Shown: positions 33,905 to 44,692 of the stretch, piece after piece
Position numbering within the stretch: position 1 is the stretch's first letter
How the letters are laid out: each line of letters begins with the position of its first letter
Assembly (NCBI GenBank): GCA_039090855.1
Contig: CM077025.1
Span: 97,692,489-97,756,488 of the forward strand
Direction: 5' to 3'
Origin: Macrothele yani
Lineage: Eukaryota > Arthropoda > Arachnida > Araneae > Macrothelidae
Length of the DNA stretch: 64,000 nucleotides
Position numbers and translations under genes: made by a program
Notes under the pieces: generated by a model
Seen by the model: the letters and a program-made list of their open reading frames with translations, nothing else
Told to the model about the DNA's origin: nothing
Database searches by the model: none

Positions 33905-35194
33905 CCACTTTCCATGATTTCTTTCGTGAATTACCGAAGCATATTTCTGACATAACTTTTTCCGTGAAATGACAGAAAGAAACTCTAAATTTCGCGGATT
34001 TTTTGTACGTCAGAAAAATTCTAAATTTTATATATACCTTTCCGCAATTCTTTTCTTATATTGACGGCAAATTACAGTTTTCAAGAAATGTTAGCTGAAA
34101 ATTCTTAATTTTCAGAAACATTACCGCGATTCCTTTCTTATATTAACGGAAAAACTCCGTTCTCATTTTTTTCTCTATCCATATGACGAAAAATAGAAGA
34201 GATTTATGGAGATACTTGCGAGTTTCTGTTAAATTTCAAAAGTCTGTCGAAGTATCTGATTTTGAAGTTCTGTAGTGAAATCGGATATTGTGGATAGCTT
34301 ATCGCATCAATTTCGATTACGCAGGATATTTCTTCTTAACTTCCCCATTTTTGTGTTATCATAAGAAACCAGGTACTTAACTTATCGTACACGTGACTGT
34401 ACGATATCTATGTATCAGTCTGTGGAGACCTTAAGACAAAAGCTATATAGCTATCAAGAGTAAATTTTATATTTAGCGGTTTTGTGAAATAAAACAGTCC
34501 ATTGCACCTTCTCTTAAAGATACAGTTGAAATAAAGATCTCAAACTCCAAATCATTCTGTCGCTTCGAAAATTCACGATAAAAAAATGCGAAGACTTCCT
34601 ACAGGAAAAATAAAATTATTACAAGGGCATTGAAAAAAAAATAATAATAAGCTCCAATAGAAAGTAAATTGACTAAATCACCCGCATTAGTGAAAAAACA
34701 AAAATCATCATCGCGCAATTAGTTTTACCTTGAACGTGAGTCGGATTCCCGTGACTTTCTGGCTTAGTGGTTAAGATGCGCGGATTCAACCCAAGAGACC
34801 TGAGCTCAGTCCCCACTACCGGCTCAAAAGGACTCTCTCGTGTAGGGCTGAAATATTCCGCTTGTTGGATTTTGCGAAATTTCTGTATAAATACGGAAAA
34901 ACTTGAAATTGACTTTTTTCTGAAATAAACGGAATTACTGACTATGAAAAATCTGTAAAAATGCGCGTTAAAAAAACGTGCGCTTATAAAAACAAAAATT
35001 CCGTAAAGACGGGTTGCCTAGTAGTCAGCGTTCGTGACTGACATGGAGATAACCGCAGTTTCGATCCTGGGCAGGTACGAACGTTCGAACCATTAAATAC
35101 CCGCCGTGCGTCGGATGGGCACGTTAAGCGGTCATGTGACGTACCTGCCAGCAGGACGCACACGACATAAAGGCAGATAGGAATCAGAATAATC

Positions 35195-35266
35195 GTCTGC
35201 GTAGCTAAGTTGGTAGAGCGACTTGCTCCGGAATAAGCGGCCTCGGGTTCGAATCCCGGCGCAGAC
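35195..35266 (+). other. tRNA-like block in the 5' LTR of the TRIM
   Basis: A 7-bp acceptor stem (GTCTGCG / CGCAGAC), D arm (TAGCTAAGTTGGTAGAGC) and T arm with GGGTTCGAATCCC are all present; the anticodon arm is imperfect. In the other two LTRs the A box reads TAGCTCAGTTGG. It is unlikely to give a working tRNA but is well suited to act as an internal RNA polymerase III promoter. Confidence 0.75.
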
Positions 35267-35622
35267 CGAAAATGACGGAGAAATTAAATTCGTTATAATG
35301 GCGCCCGAACTATCCGGATGACCCGACCGTTCAAAATCTCGCATTGGTGTGATGTTATTTCCACACCGCGAGACAGGAAAAATCAGAGAATTCCTTCTCC
35401 AGCGCTTCGAAAAATAAAAATGTGTGATGTTACATTCCACACAGCAGATTGACTGGAAGTTCTCAAGTGCACGTTCTACAGTGGATGGCTGCCTGCAACG
35501 ATTCATGGTCACGGCTGACCCGTGGGCCATGCCCCGGCCCTCTTTCGGGGGGGGGGGGGAGATGTGACGTACCTGCCAGCAATACGCACACGACATAAAG
35601 GCAGATATGAATCAGAATAATC

Positions 35623-35694
35623 GTCTGCGTAGCTCAGTTGGTAAAGCGACTTGTTCCGGAATAAGCGTACTCAGGTTCGAATCCCGGCGTAGAC
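35623..35694 (+). other. tRNA-like block in the 3' LTR of the TRIM
   Basis: Same 72-nt layout as the 5' copy, with acceptor strand GTCTGCG facing CGTAGAC, A box TAGCTCAGTTGG and B box GGTTCGAATCCC intact although the LTR around it has diverged. Confidence 0.75.
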
Positions 35695-35980
35695 CAAAAA
35701 TGACGGAGAAATTTACTTCGTTATAGTCAGACCCCGGGTACTGTCCTCCCGGTAATAAACAAGGGCGCCTTCCTTCCCATTTCTACCTCGCTTCCGTGTC
35801 ACTTTCCTATCGGGCACTAGCCCAAATCTCCTAGCTTCCTATTTCTAAGGGTTGTTTAAGACCTGAAGTCAGACACTCCCTTCCTAAAATCCTCTACATA
35901 TGATATAATATATAAGACGGAAACTTTGCTGCACGTTATGTTCACAAATTTTCCGTAAATTCACACCACTTACTTTTTAC

Positions 35981-36000
35981 ATGGCGACTATAGTCGCCAT
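35981..36000. other. Perfect 20-bp palindrome at the right edge of element E copy 1
   Basis: ATGGCGACTATAGTCGCCAT reads the same on both strands and directly follows the element end. It could be part of the target or of the terminus. Confidence 0.7.
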
Positions 36001-37103
36001 TGGTCATTCCGACAAGAGGTATCCAGGCAGAAGAAAAAAATTCAGTGCACTGAATGTATTGCCTTTATATTATAGTTATGTTTAGGATAAAGTGTCTTAC
36101 GTATTTTTTTTCATTATTCTAAATAGAATTTATTATTTCATCATTTTATTATAAATTACTTTGTTAATGTCTGTACTTTCATTCGATCTTATTTGATGAT
36201 ATCAATTAAATGTCTAGTGATACTAATTGGCGCAAAAATTTCTTCTCCCCAAAGATAGCAATTATATATCGATATTGCATGCAAATTATTGGCGCACGCA
36301 CCCTTCATGTATATAGATTTCATCGATTTCGTAACCCTCCTCAATAAACAAAGTAAAGTCCCTTAAGTGCAATGCGCCGGACGTACTGCGAAAAGAACTA
36401 ATCACAATTGGACAACTGAAATACTAAACCAGGGGCGCTGACTTCTCCAAATTATTTGGGGGAGAGGGGGCAGTTGTGAAGAGATCAGACGTGGGAGCAG
36501 TAGCGTAACTAGCACAACGTGCCCCCCCCCCCCCCGCAAAATTTACTTCAGCGCCCCTAAGCAAAAACATTTTCCCAGGATTTGGAACACGGGGGAGGAT
36601 GTGCTTTTCGCGGTGTGTGCATGTGTTTGGCTAGGAGATGAAAGGCCAGGTCAGGAAGATAGGGAGAGTGTCTGAAAAAGTAAGGGGGTACTTACAGCCC
36701 TGTAGTTTTAACTTTTTGAATAATTTTTGGAACAGAAATACTGTATAGGGTTATTAATCAGCCAATCAGGATTAACACGGTGCTCGGACCAATGCCTGAA
36801 CATGAATAAACATTTTATCGCAAGGAACGTATTCAGCAAAATATGTTTAAATGGTTAAATCTAATATTTAAAAAAAGCTTTACAATCATTCGTTTTACTT
36901 TCACTTCTTTCTGAAGAGCTCAGTTTTTGTCAAATGACTGCTTCTAAACTTTGAACAATTGACGAGCTAAACAAATAATCACTCTTTTCATGAGAAACGC
37001 CACTTGAGCTTAACAGGCTCAACGTAAAAATAACTCCTTGGGTTTGGGAAGTTTCTTCGCGCGCTCTCCTTCCTTCTTTTCTTTTCCTCCGATACTGTGC
37101 TCC
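36001..37103. other. No gene recognised
   Basis: Near 36430-36560 a GC-rich stretch with CAGTAGCGTAACTAG followed by a C run looks like the end of a decayed DNA transposon, but no partner end is seen. Confidence 0.35.
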
Positions 37104-37629
37104 TGTAACCGGGGCTTCCATATTTATCAGAAGCGAGATTCTGTAGCCATTTTTAGAGATAGTGAATTGTAGTCATTTTCTTTCATTTCCCGCCATTTGG
37201 ATGAACGATGGGACAGTTTTTTTGAGGGGTTTCTCTCTTCGGGCAAGAGAGGGAGGACTCGGTGGCGAAAAGTCGAGGGAAGGGTAGAATATTTTTAGGA
37301 AGCTCTGAAAACCTCGTGGGTTTGGTCGGAACGGATGAAGGAAGAGGTTTGAATGGCCAGAAAGAGATCATGAGCGGGAGAATATGTAGAAAGAACGGAG
37401 ATCAGCACAAGGCCTAACGACATTCCCCGTAACATCTGAATAAAAGTTTTCCTCACTGCAAAATTTAGCCTCAGTCGATTCACTTTTCTATGCTTTGTAT
37501 TGTTTTTATCTGCTCCAGTTGGGAGAATTGCGGATTAAACCACCGATACCGAACTTACTGCAAAGGAAGCATCAGACGAACCCTCCACACAGGGCGCTGT
37601 AATAGAACTCAGCTCCAAGGTCCGTAACA
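37104..37629 (-). mobile_element. Solo LTR, family 1, second copy (526 bp)
   Basis: On the minus strand it begins TGTTACGGACCTTGG and ends CCCCGGTTACA, matching the LTR at 12558-13235 over both ends, with internal deletions. A perfect CTCC duplication (37100-37103 and 37630-37633) flanks it. Confidence 0.92.
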
Positions 37630-37633
37630 CTCC

Positions 37634-38879
37634 ACCTGGACATTTTCCTGTCATTTTGCAAATGCATGTCATTCGCTTGTATATTACAGTTTTTACACAG
37701 TTGATGAGATAGACATGCTTACTATAAGGAAGCGCTAAAAGCAATAGAAACGTTTAATTGTTTTGTTCAACATAAAACAAATCATTTAAAGAAATCACCC
37801 TCTTATGCATCGCAGATCTGCGGCTGCTGGGAGTAAACGCGCCTGTCGTGTTCGTATTCCTAGGTGACTGACTATTTTCACACATCCTTCACGGGGATTC
37901 CCATATCGCTTCGCACTTTTCCTAAGCAGCGCAGAGAGAGGGCGATTGGAGAGCGATCGTATTTTTTACAACCCACTACATAGCAATCGTATGACATGCC
38001 GGAGCCAAAGAGCGGAAAACTTCAATCTGTATGACATCCAGCATTTTAAAAGTGAAACTTGACATTTATTTACCTGCAAAGCTAAATATATCTTAAAGGA
38101 AAATATTAATCTTTGGGTTAATTATTTGTTGGTTTGTTTGTTTTTGTGCTTGTTCGAATTTTTTCGTAAAACTATAACTGTCAGCTGTAATACTCCCCTT
38201 CTTTACTTGCACACACCCCCCCCCCGCGACTGCGTGGGAGAGGCATGTCTCTTGCATTGTCAGAAGGAAAATAAAAAAAGAAGCGTCAAAAAGATAAACT
38301 ATGAGATTCGACGTATATTTAAAAACTCACTTGTAATTGCTCATTAGCAAATGAACAAGGAAACAGAAATATTTTTTGATGAATATTAATAGCTTTAAAA
38401 ATAAAATTCAGCCTGTGATTTTACGAAACATCCAGAAAAAATTTATTTCCAAAGTTTGTAAAAAATGGGAAGTTAGCCGGGTTATTCAAACAAAGAACAA
38501 GAAGCACAAAAAAATAAATAGATAAATAAAGGAGCTAGAGATTAAAAGTTTCTGTATTTTATTTATTCCATTTTTGATAATTGTTTTAAGCATTTACCGC
38601 ATATCTCGAGATCATATCACTCTATTAATACGGGGCTGGCAATCCTGTTCCTTATCGAATGAGCAATGTGGAGATTTTAGAAAAAGTTTTTATTCATTTT
38701 GTTATTTATTAATTTTTTGGAAATAAATCGCTTTTGCCTGATAATATGGAGCTCGGTCCACCTTATGAGGCTAAAGCGATTATTTAATTGAAAAGGACCA
38801 AAAATATTGGGTGTGCACTGCTCCGCCCTCCCCCTCCCCCAGTAAAATATTGGAGGGGCAAGATTCAACTTGCCCTCCT
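37634..38879. other. No gene recognised
   Basis: Mostly AT-rich, with a C run at 38216-38225. ORFs here show no domain. Confidence 0.35.
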
Positions 38880-39085
38880 ATAGTCGGCGCCTATCTACTG
38901 AATACCAAGGAGGAGGAAAAGATTCAGAAGAAGAGCAGGGCATGCAAGAGATGGATGAATGGATGAAATTCGAAAACATGGCGGAATGACAAGGATGAGA
39001 ATTGCTCAAGGCTGATAAGTTTGAAAGACACTTGAGGAGACCTTCGTTTAGTAGTGGATTGATAATATTTTATGATGATGTACAG
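38880..39085 (+). pseudogene. Degraded RTE-type LINE 3' end
   Basis: GGATGAAATTCGAAAACATG, TTGCTCAAGG and GTAGTGGATTGATAAT align with the last ~200 bp of the RTE copies, ending in a short ATGATGATG tail. It has many substitutions and indels and no open frame. Confidence 0.65.
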
Positions 39086-39152
39086 TGAAACCTCCAAATA
39101 ACGTTAATAAATGGGACCGTAATAAGTTATCGTTGTTCAGGGGTGACCTTCA
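39086..39152. mobile_element. Possible Tc1/pogo-type terminus
   Basis: TACAGTGAAACCTCCAAATAACG has the look of a CAGTG...-type terminal repeat with a leading TA. Element E copy 2 begins just after it, so the rest is hidden or lost. Confidence 0.3.
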
Positions 39153-39223
39153 GTGTAAAATAATTTCCGAAATTCGCGAGCCATTTACCATGATTTGTTT
39201 CGTGAATTAAGGAAGCATATTCC

Positions 39224-40909
39224 AATAAGGGAAGAAAACAGATTATGGCACTGAGAATAGAAGATGGTTCTGTAACAAGAAATACGGGCGAAATTTTGAC
39301 AAGAGTGAAAGATTTCTACTCCAAATTATATGAAAGGGATGATACATGCACTCCAGACATCATGAAAGATACCAGTACCAGAGTTCCTCCAGTCCTTCCA
39401 GCAGAAGTTGCACATGCAATCAAGAACATGAAGCGGGGAAAAGCTCCAGGAGAAGATGGAATTACTGTAGACATCATACAAGAAGCAAGTGGAGAAATCG
39501 AAACAGTACTCGCCCAAATTTTCACTCGATGCTTTAATAAAGGGAAGATTCCTGAGGATTGGAACAACGCTACAATGATCCTGTTACATAAAAAAGGTGG
39601 CATTGAGGATCTCAGGGACTACAGACCTATCAGCCTCCTATAAGTGGTTTATAAAATCTTCACTAAAGTTCTTTCACACCGCTTGAAGGTAACACTGGAC
39701 ATGGTGGCTCAACCGAGAGAACAAGCTGGATTCAGGAGTGGCTACAGCACAATAGATCATATCCACGTACTGAGAGAACTAATTGAAAGAGCGAGGGAAT
39801 ATGAACTTCCATTGTGCATGGCTTTTATCGATTATGAAAAAGCCTTTGATTCGGTGAAACCATCAGCAGTTACAATGGCTCTGAAATCCTGCGGTATTGA
39901 AGATGCATACATTAATATTATTAATAACATCTATGAAAATGCAAGTGCAAAGATTCGGCTGTTTGAAAATACAACACACATAAAAATTGGAAAGGGAGTG
40001 TGACAAAGATGACACCATATCTCCCAAGCTCTTTAATGTCAGATTTGAAAATGTCTTTCAATCACTGAACTGGGAAAACGAAGGGATAAAGATTAATGGA
40101 AATTATCTAACTCACCTTCGTTTTACTGATGACGTAGTCATTTTTGCAACTACCCCATCAGAGCTGCAGAGTATGACCCAGGAACTTTCTGACAAGAGTA
40201 AAGAAGTGAGATTAAAAATGAAGTTTCAGAAGACAAAAGTGATGTACAATGCTTTCACAAGAAATGAAGATTTATTGATTGATGGAGAAAAGCTGGAGAT
40301 AACAGATACGTAGGTTTATCTTGGACAGCAGATATCAAGTGAGGGTCACATTCATGAAGAAATTAATCGGCGTATAAAACTTGCCTGGAGAGCTTTTGGA
40401 AGAAACAGCATAATTTTCAAGAGCAATATGCCATTATGTCGTAAAACAAAAGTGTTTGATCAATGCATCCTTCCAGTGCTTACGTATGGTGCAGAGACGT
40501 GGACCTTAACTAACAGAGACATACAAAGGCTGCAGACAACTCAAAGTAGCATGGAGAGGTGCATGCTTGGTGTAACCAGGAGAGATAAGAAGAGGAACTC
40601 GTGGATCCGAAAAATGACAAGAGTGGAAGACATCGTGATCAGAGTTAAATCCCCGAAATGGCAATCGGCTGGACATACTGCCAGAAGGACAGACCAGCGA
40701 TGGACAGCCGAAATTTTAGATTGGATTCCAAGAGACAGGAAAAGACCCAGAAGAAGACCACATGGGAGATGGGTGGATGAAATTCGAAAATATGCGGGAA
40801 TAACAGGGAGGAGACTGGCGCAAGAGAGACCGTTGTGGAAGAAACTTGGGGAGGCCTTCGTCCAGCAGTGGATTGATAATGGTTGACAATGATGATGATA
40901 ATGATGATG
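39224..40909 (+). pseudogene. RTE-type LINE, longest copy (reverse transcriptase to 3' end)
   Basis: 5'-truncated LINE copy lacking the endonuclease. Residues in order: NTGEILTRVKDFYSKLY; AIKNMKRGKAPGEDGI; WNNATMILLHKKG; DYRPISLL (39245-39643); then, after a stop, QPREQAGFRSGYSTIDHI and MAFIDYEKAFDSV with the first catalytic Asp (39644-40003); a frameshifted block with DTISPKLFNVRFE and LTHLRFTDDVVIFA, where the usual ADD box reads TDD (39987-40313); a TAG at 40311; and the C-terminal domain CILPVLTYGAETWTL ... WIDNG (40428-40886) with a GAT-rich tail. ATTCC at 39219-39223 and 40910-40914 is the target duplication. Dead copy. Confidence 0.9.
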
Positions 40910-41057
40910 ATTCCTGATACAAACTTTTCTGATTAATGATGAAGGGGGGGGTGGATTTCACGGATTTTTCGTACGACAGGAAGATTCTGAATTTTCAGAA
41001 ATCTCTACAGTTTCTTTCTTATATTGACGGTAAATTGTCATTTTTAAGAAGTGATAA

Positions 41058-41599
41058 GGGTCTAAGTCGTGACGCAGTGGTCTAAGCACTGGCTCCTGAC
41101 CATTCGTCCGTGATGGGTTCGGGTTCGAATCCCGGTGAGGCATGGATGTTGTGTTTGTCTTACGGCACTGGCTCTCTCCCTTCCCTGGAGTCAGTGGCCC
41201 TAAATTAGGGACTGGCGACTGCTTATAGCCCATTGAGCTGCGCACGGTGGTCGTTGGGCGCGGGTGGCCAAGTGGGCAACGTTCGTGACTGCCACGGGAA
41301 GGGCCTCAGGTTCGATCCCAGGCAAGTACGAACGCTCGATCCACTAAGTACTCGCCGTGCGTCGGATGGGCACGTTAAGCAGTTGGACCCCGGGTACTGT
41401 CCCCCGGTAATAAATAAGGGCGTCTTCCTACCCCTTTCTACTTCGCTTCCGTGTCACTTTCCTATCGGGCGCTCTAGCATAAATCTTCTAGTTTCCTATT
41501 TCTAAGGGTTGTTTAAGACCTGGGGTCAGGCACTCCCTTCCTAAAATCTTTTTATAAAAACAAAAACGGTGGTCGTTAAACCCCAAATTAAAAAAAAAA
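41058..41599 (+). mobile_element. SINE family A, split by SINE family B
   Basis: The 5' part 41058-41255 has GACGCAGTGGTCTAAGC and GGTTCGAATCCC and runs to GCGCACGGTGGTCGTT. The 3' part resumes at 41566 with ACGGTGGTCGTTAAACC and an A tail. The 12-bp overlap is the target duplication of the inserted SINE B. Confidence 0.9.
41256..41565 (+). mobile_element. tRNA-derived SINE, family B (310 bp), inserted in a SINE A
   Basis: Starts GGGCGCGGGTGGCCAAGTG, B box GGTTCGATCCC, body with GTGCGTCGGATGGGCACG and TTCGCTTCCGTGTCACTTTC, ends CTTCCTAAAATC plus an A-rich tail. The perfect duplication ACGGTGGTCGTT (41244-41255 and 41566-41577) dates it after the SINE A. Confidence 0.95.
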
Positions 41600-42636
41600 A
41601 GTGTTAACGGAAGATTCTGAATTTTAAGAAACTTTTTCGGAATTCCTTTCATATATTAACGGAGAAATCCTGTTCTCGCGTTTTCCATATATATAGGCCT
41701 ATGACGCAGAAATTTGGTTAATAAGAAAGATTCGCGGGAATACTTTAGGATTGATTAACTATTAAACTTCAATCGCCCGTCGGAGTATCTGATTTTGAAG
41801 TTCTGTAGCGAGATTTGATATTGTGTATACCATATCATATGATATTTGTGGCACCGGAATTCGCCCTCCCTCTACCCCACTTTTCGTACCAGCTATTGTA
41901 TTATATTGGGTCACCTGGCGAAACTAAGTACTTACACAATGATTGTATGATGTGTATTATCACTCTATAGACCCCTTAAGGCAAAAGCTATTAGAACTAT
42001 GAAGAGTAAATTTTATATTCAGAAGTTTCGTAAAATAATCCTATAAAGCGGTACATTACACCTTTTCTTAAAGATAATTGAAAATCATTGTTAATAAGAT
42101 CTCAAGTTCCAAACACTACTGCTTCGAAAAATCACGATGAAAAACACTACGTAATTTATATGTAATAAGTCCTCCTATAGAAAAAAAAAATCATCGCAAA
42201 CCTATTTAAAAATGAGGTTCTACAGAAAATAATATGACTAATTCACCTGCATTAATGACAAAAAAGTATTTCATCATCGCACAATTAAACACTAGTGCCA
42301 TTCACGTGGCTTTCTTGCTCAGCGGTAAGAGACGCGGCTTTTGTTCAGACGACCTCGGTTGGAGTCCTATAAGGGCCAAAAGGAAAGTAAGGAACTGAAA
42401 AATTCAGATTCTTCGATTTTTCGACGTTTTTGTATAAATACGGAAAAACCTGAAACGAACTTTACTGAAGTAAACGGAATTATTGATACGGAAAACCTGT
42501 CAAAAGAACGGAAGTTAGATGAAACGTAAACTTTTAAGAACGGAAATTTCGGTAAAAGATAAACACCAACCGGCAAATTTGATCCACATTATTTTCAGGA
42601 ACTTTCCGTGAATCCACACCACTTATTTTTTAGTGT

Positions 42637-43134
42637 TCGGAGGTTTGGCTTAAGTTAATAATGTCTATCTATTTCGTTTTGCTTGGACGTCTGTCCTAAG
42701 TTAACAACGTTTATCCATTTCGTTTTGTTCTGAATTCTGGCCTAAGTTAATAACGTTTATCCATTTCGTTTTGTTCTGAATTCTGGCCTAAGCTACTGAC
42801 GTTTAACCATCTCGTTTTGTTCGGAGGTTTGGCCTAAGTTAATAATGCAAGTCCATTTTGTTTTGTTCGGAGGTTCGGCCTAAGTTAATAATGTTTTTCC
42901 ATTTTGTTTTGTTCGGAGGTCTGGCCTAAGCTAATAATGTTTAACCATTTCGTTTTGTTCGAATATTGGCCTAAGTTTGTCCATTTCGTTTTGTTCGGAG
43001 GTCCAGCCTAAGTCAATGATATTTGTCCGTTTCGTTTGGTTCGGAGTTTTGGCCAAAGTTTATGTTTGTCCATTTCGTTTTGTTCGGAGGTCTGGCCTAA
43101 GTTAATGATGTTTGTCCATTTCGTTTATTTAAGA
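42637..43134. repeat. Tandem array, ~60-bp unit, ~8 copies
   Basis: Units of the form GTTCGGAGGTCTGGCCTAAG, TTAATAATGTTT, then GTCCATTTCGTTTT repeat with substitutions and a few shortened copies. It starts at the right end of element E copy 2. Confidence 0.85.
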
Positions 43135-44319
43135 GAAACGTGGGTGTATGAAACTAATGCATATAGAAAATTTGCTGAGTAAACATCAGTTGAAATAATG
43201 GACATATTCCATTACAAAATACTGTCTGCAATCGGTGCACACTATGCCGTAGATAGATAATTAGCGCAAAACAAATCACATATACCGTTTTTTTTTTGTT
43301 GTTTTTTTCCCCTGCAGACTGTCAACTTTTTTTATTGGCATTAGCCTTTGCAGACAATGTTTTTCCGAACACAGTGCAATAAAACATACGAGTTTCATCT
43401 CCATTAACAATTTCTCGATTTTCATTTTCGGGAGCAATGGCTCTCGTTATATGTATGAATCAAGTTTGCGGAGAAATGGAGGTGAAAAGGGGATTTGCTC
43501 ACGTAAAAATATACATTTTGTTGTAGTCCATGCAATACGGCAGAGATAAGAAGAACTGAGCAAATATTGGAAGCCGATGGAGAATCGGAGACCAACCTGG
43601 TCAGCGGTGGGGAGATCACAAAGCAGACTTTATTGTGTTAACCTACTGTAAATTGAACTTAATTCAAGATAGAAAATTTCGAGATTTTGAAAAGTAACAA
43701 AAGTAGGAATTAAAATTTTGCTGCTGAATTTCTGAGGGTGAAGAATCACAAAGACAAGCAAGATCTGTGCAATTTAAATGTGTGAATGTTTCACGTTATC
43801 GTTCCCGGGTGATCAGTAGAGTTGTGTTATCTTCAGCTATAAGTACTAACGCCTTTCTTTTCACATCATCATACTACTGAATTCCGCTTGTACCCCAATC
43901 TAATTTGCCCAAAGCATCGTTCCTTTAGGAGTTCTTTGTTCTTTTTTTTTTTTTTTGCTCTCCTCTTTCCCCTTCCGCCGAAGCATTGTAGTAAGAATGG
44001 TAGGAAATATGTTGTTCCTTAATGGGACGAACTATGTAAAATAATAAGTTTGCATAGAACAAGGTGACCGTTGCATATCTTCTGGAACTAACTGGGTTAT
44101 CCGTTGACCAATGTTAAGAGGTTCCGTTGTTTGGCTGTTATTATTAACGTTAATCCCACCGCAGCTGTTCTGTGCCCGTCATTTGGAGGTTACAGTTGTA
44201 CAGAGGCGTTCATTTATATAGGTTTTACTGTATATACGCTACATCAATTATTTTTTTTCGTTTGTTTGTTGAGCTGTTTAAAGACCTCCATGAGAATTTT
44301 AAGGGTTTTAAGCATTTTC
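43135..44319. other. No gene recognised
   Basis: AT-rich with T runs at 43290 and 43950. No supported frame or repeat. Confidence 0.35.
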
Positions 44320-44450
44320 CCGAACCTAATTCAAAAGCCCTGGTTCCGGGAAGGGATAGAGCCAACGCCGTAAGAAAAACACACCACCCGGACACAGTTC
44401 GGACGACCAATCAGAAACCTAGTACTCTTCCCTGTATGCCACCGGGATGT
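44320..44450 (-). mobile_element. Degraded SINE family A copy
   Basis: Minus-strand GATTGGTCGTCCGAACTG, TTCTTACGGCGTTGGCTC and CCCTTCCCGGAACCAG follow the family body order with many changes. The head is barely recognisable. Confidence 0.5.
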
Positions 44451-44692
44451 TAAGTATTAATTATATCAGATATTCATTCCACAAGTTAAAATTCAGTACA
44501 CGGCAATCTTACGGTGATACATGGAAAGATTATCCAATAGTTTAAAGGTAACTTTACAAGGAAATTCACTTTTTAATCCCCCGTTCTTCGGTAAAAAAAG
44601 ATTCTAGTGGAGCTTAAATCAACTCTTAAATTTATTAAAGACATCAGACAATCACTTCATCAAGACTCGATATACCTTAATATCAGAAGATA

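Larger units (their letters stand above)
35135..35725 (+). mobile_element. TRIM retrotransposon (591 bp) with tRNA-like sequence in each LTR
   Basis: Two direct repeats of exactly 163 bp (35135-35297 and 35563-35725), both starting TGTGACGTACCTGCCAGCA and ending CGTTATA, are flanked by a perfect GTCA duplication (35131-35134 and 35726-35729). One base after the left LTR is TGGCGCCCGAAC, a primer-binding site of tRNA-Lys type. A purine tract of 13 G followed by AGA directly precedes the right LTR. The 265-bp interior has no coding capacity, so any movement would depend on another element's proteins. The LTRs differ at about 13-14 positions, so this is an old insertion. Each LTR carries a 72-nt tRNA-like block. 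A solo LTR lies at 18713-18876. Confidence 0.93.
35013..35913 (+). mobile_element. SINE family B copy split by the TRIM
   Basis: The 5' part (35013-35134) has CAGCGTTCGTGACTG, a B box and GTGCGTCGGATGGGCACG. The 3' part (35726-35913) resumes at GACCCCGGGTACTGTC and runs to CACTCCCTTCCTAAAATCC. The outer flanks are AAGACGG at 35006-35012 and 35914-35920. Confidence 0.88.
32529..35982. mobile_element. Element E, copy 1 (~1.2 kb when insertions are removed)
   Basis: Aligns over its whole length with 39153-42636: the start (TGTAAAA ... TTCACGAGCCA), the middle (GAAGTTCTGTAGYGA, TATCTGATTTTGAAGTTCTG), a tRNA-like patch (TGGCTTAGTGG at about 34760), GTATAAATACGGAAAAAC, and the end (CACACCACTTA then TTTTT). 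The short ends are roughly inverted. It has no coding capacity. It was entered by a solo LTR (32561-33904) and by SINE B (35013-35913), which in turn holds the TRIM. Confidence 0.75.
39153..42636. mobile_element. Element E, copy 2, with nested LINE and SINEs
   Basis: The same family as 32529-35982, about 1.25 kb without insertions. The first ~65 bp are followed by an RTE LINE (39224-40909), then ~145 bp, then a SINE A that itself carries a SINE B, then ~1.04 kb to the terminus CACACCACTTATTTTTTAGTG. It contains the same GTATAAATACGGAAAAACC and tRNA-like patch (CTTTCTTGCTCAGCGG at about 42310). No coding capacity. Confidence 0.75.

Noticed and set aside
39086..39152. A full Tc1/pogo element starting here
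   Set aside because: Only one terminus-like sequence is visible; no matching end or transposase.
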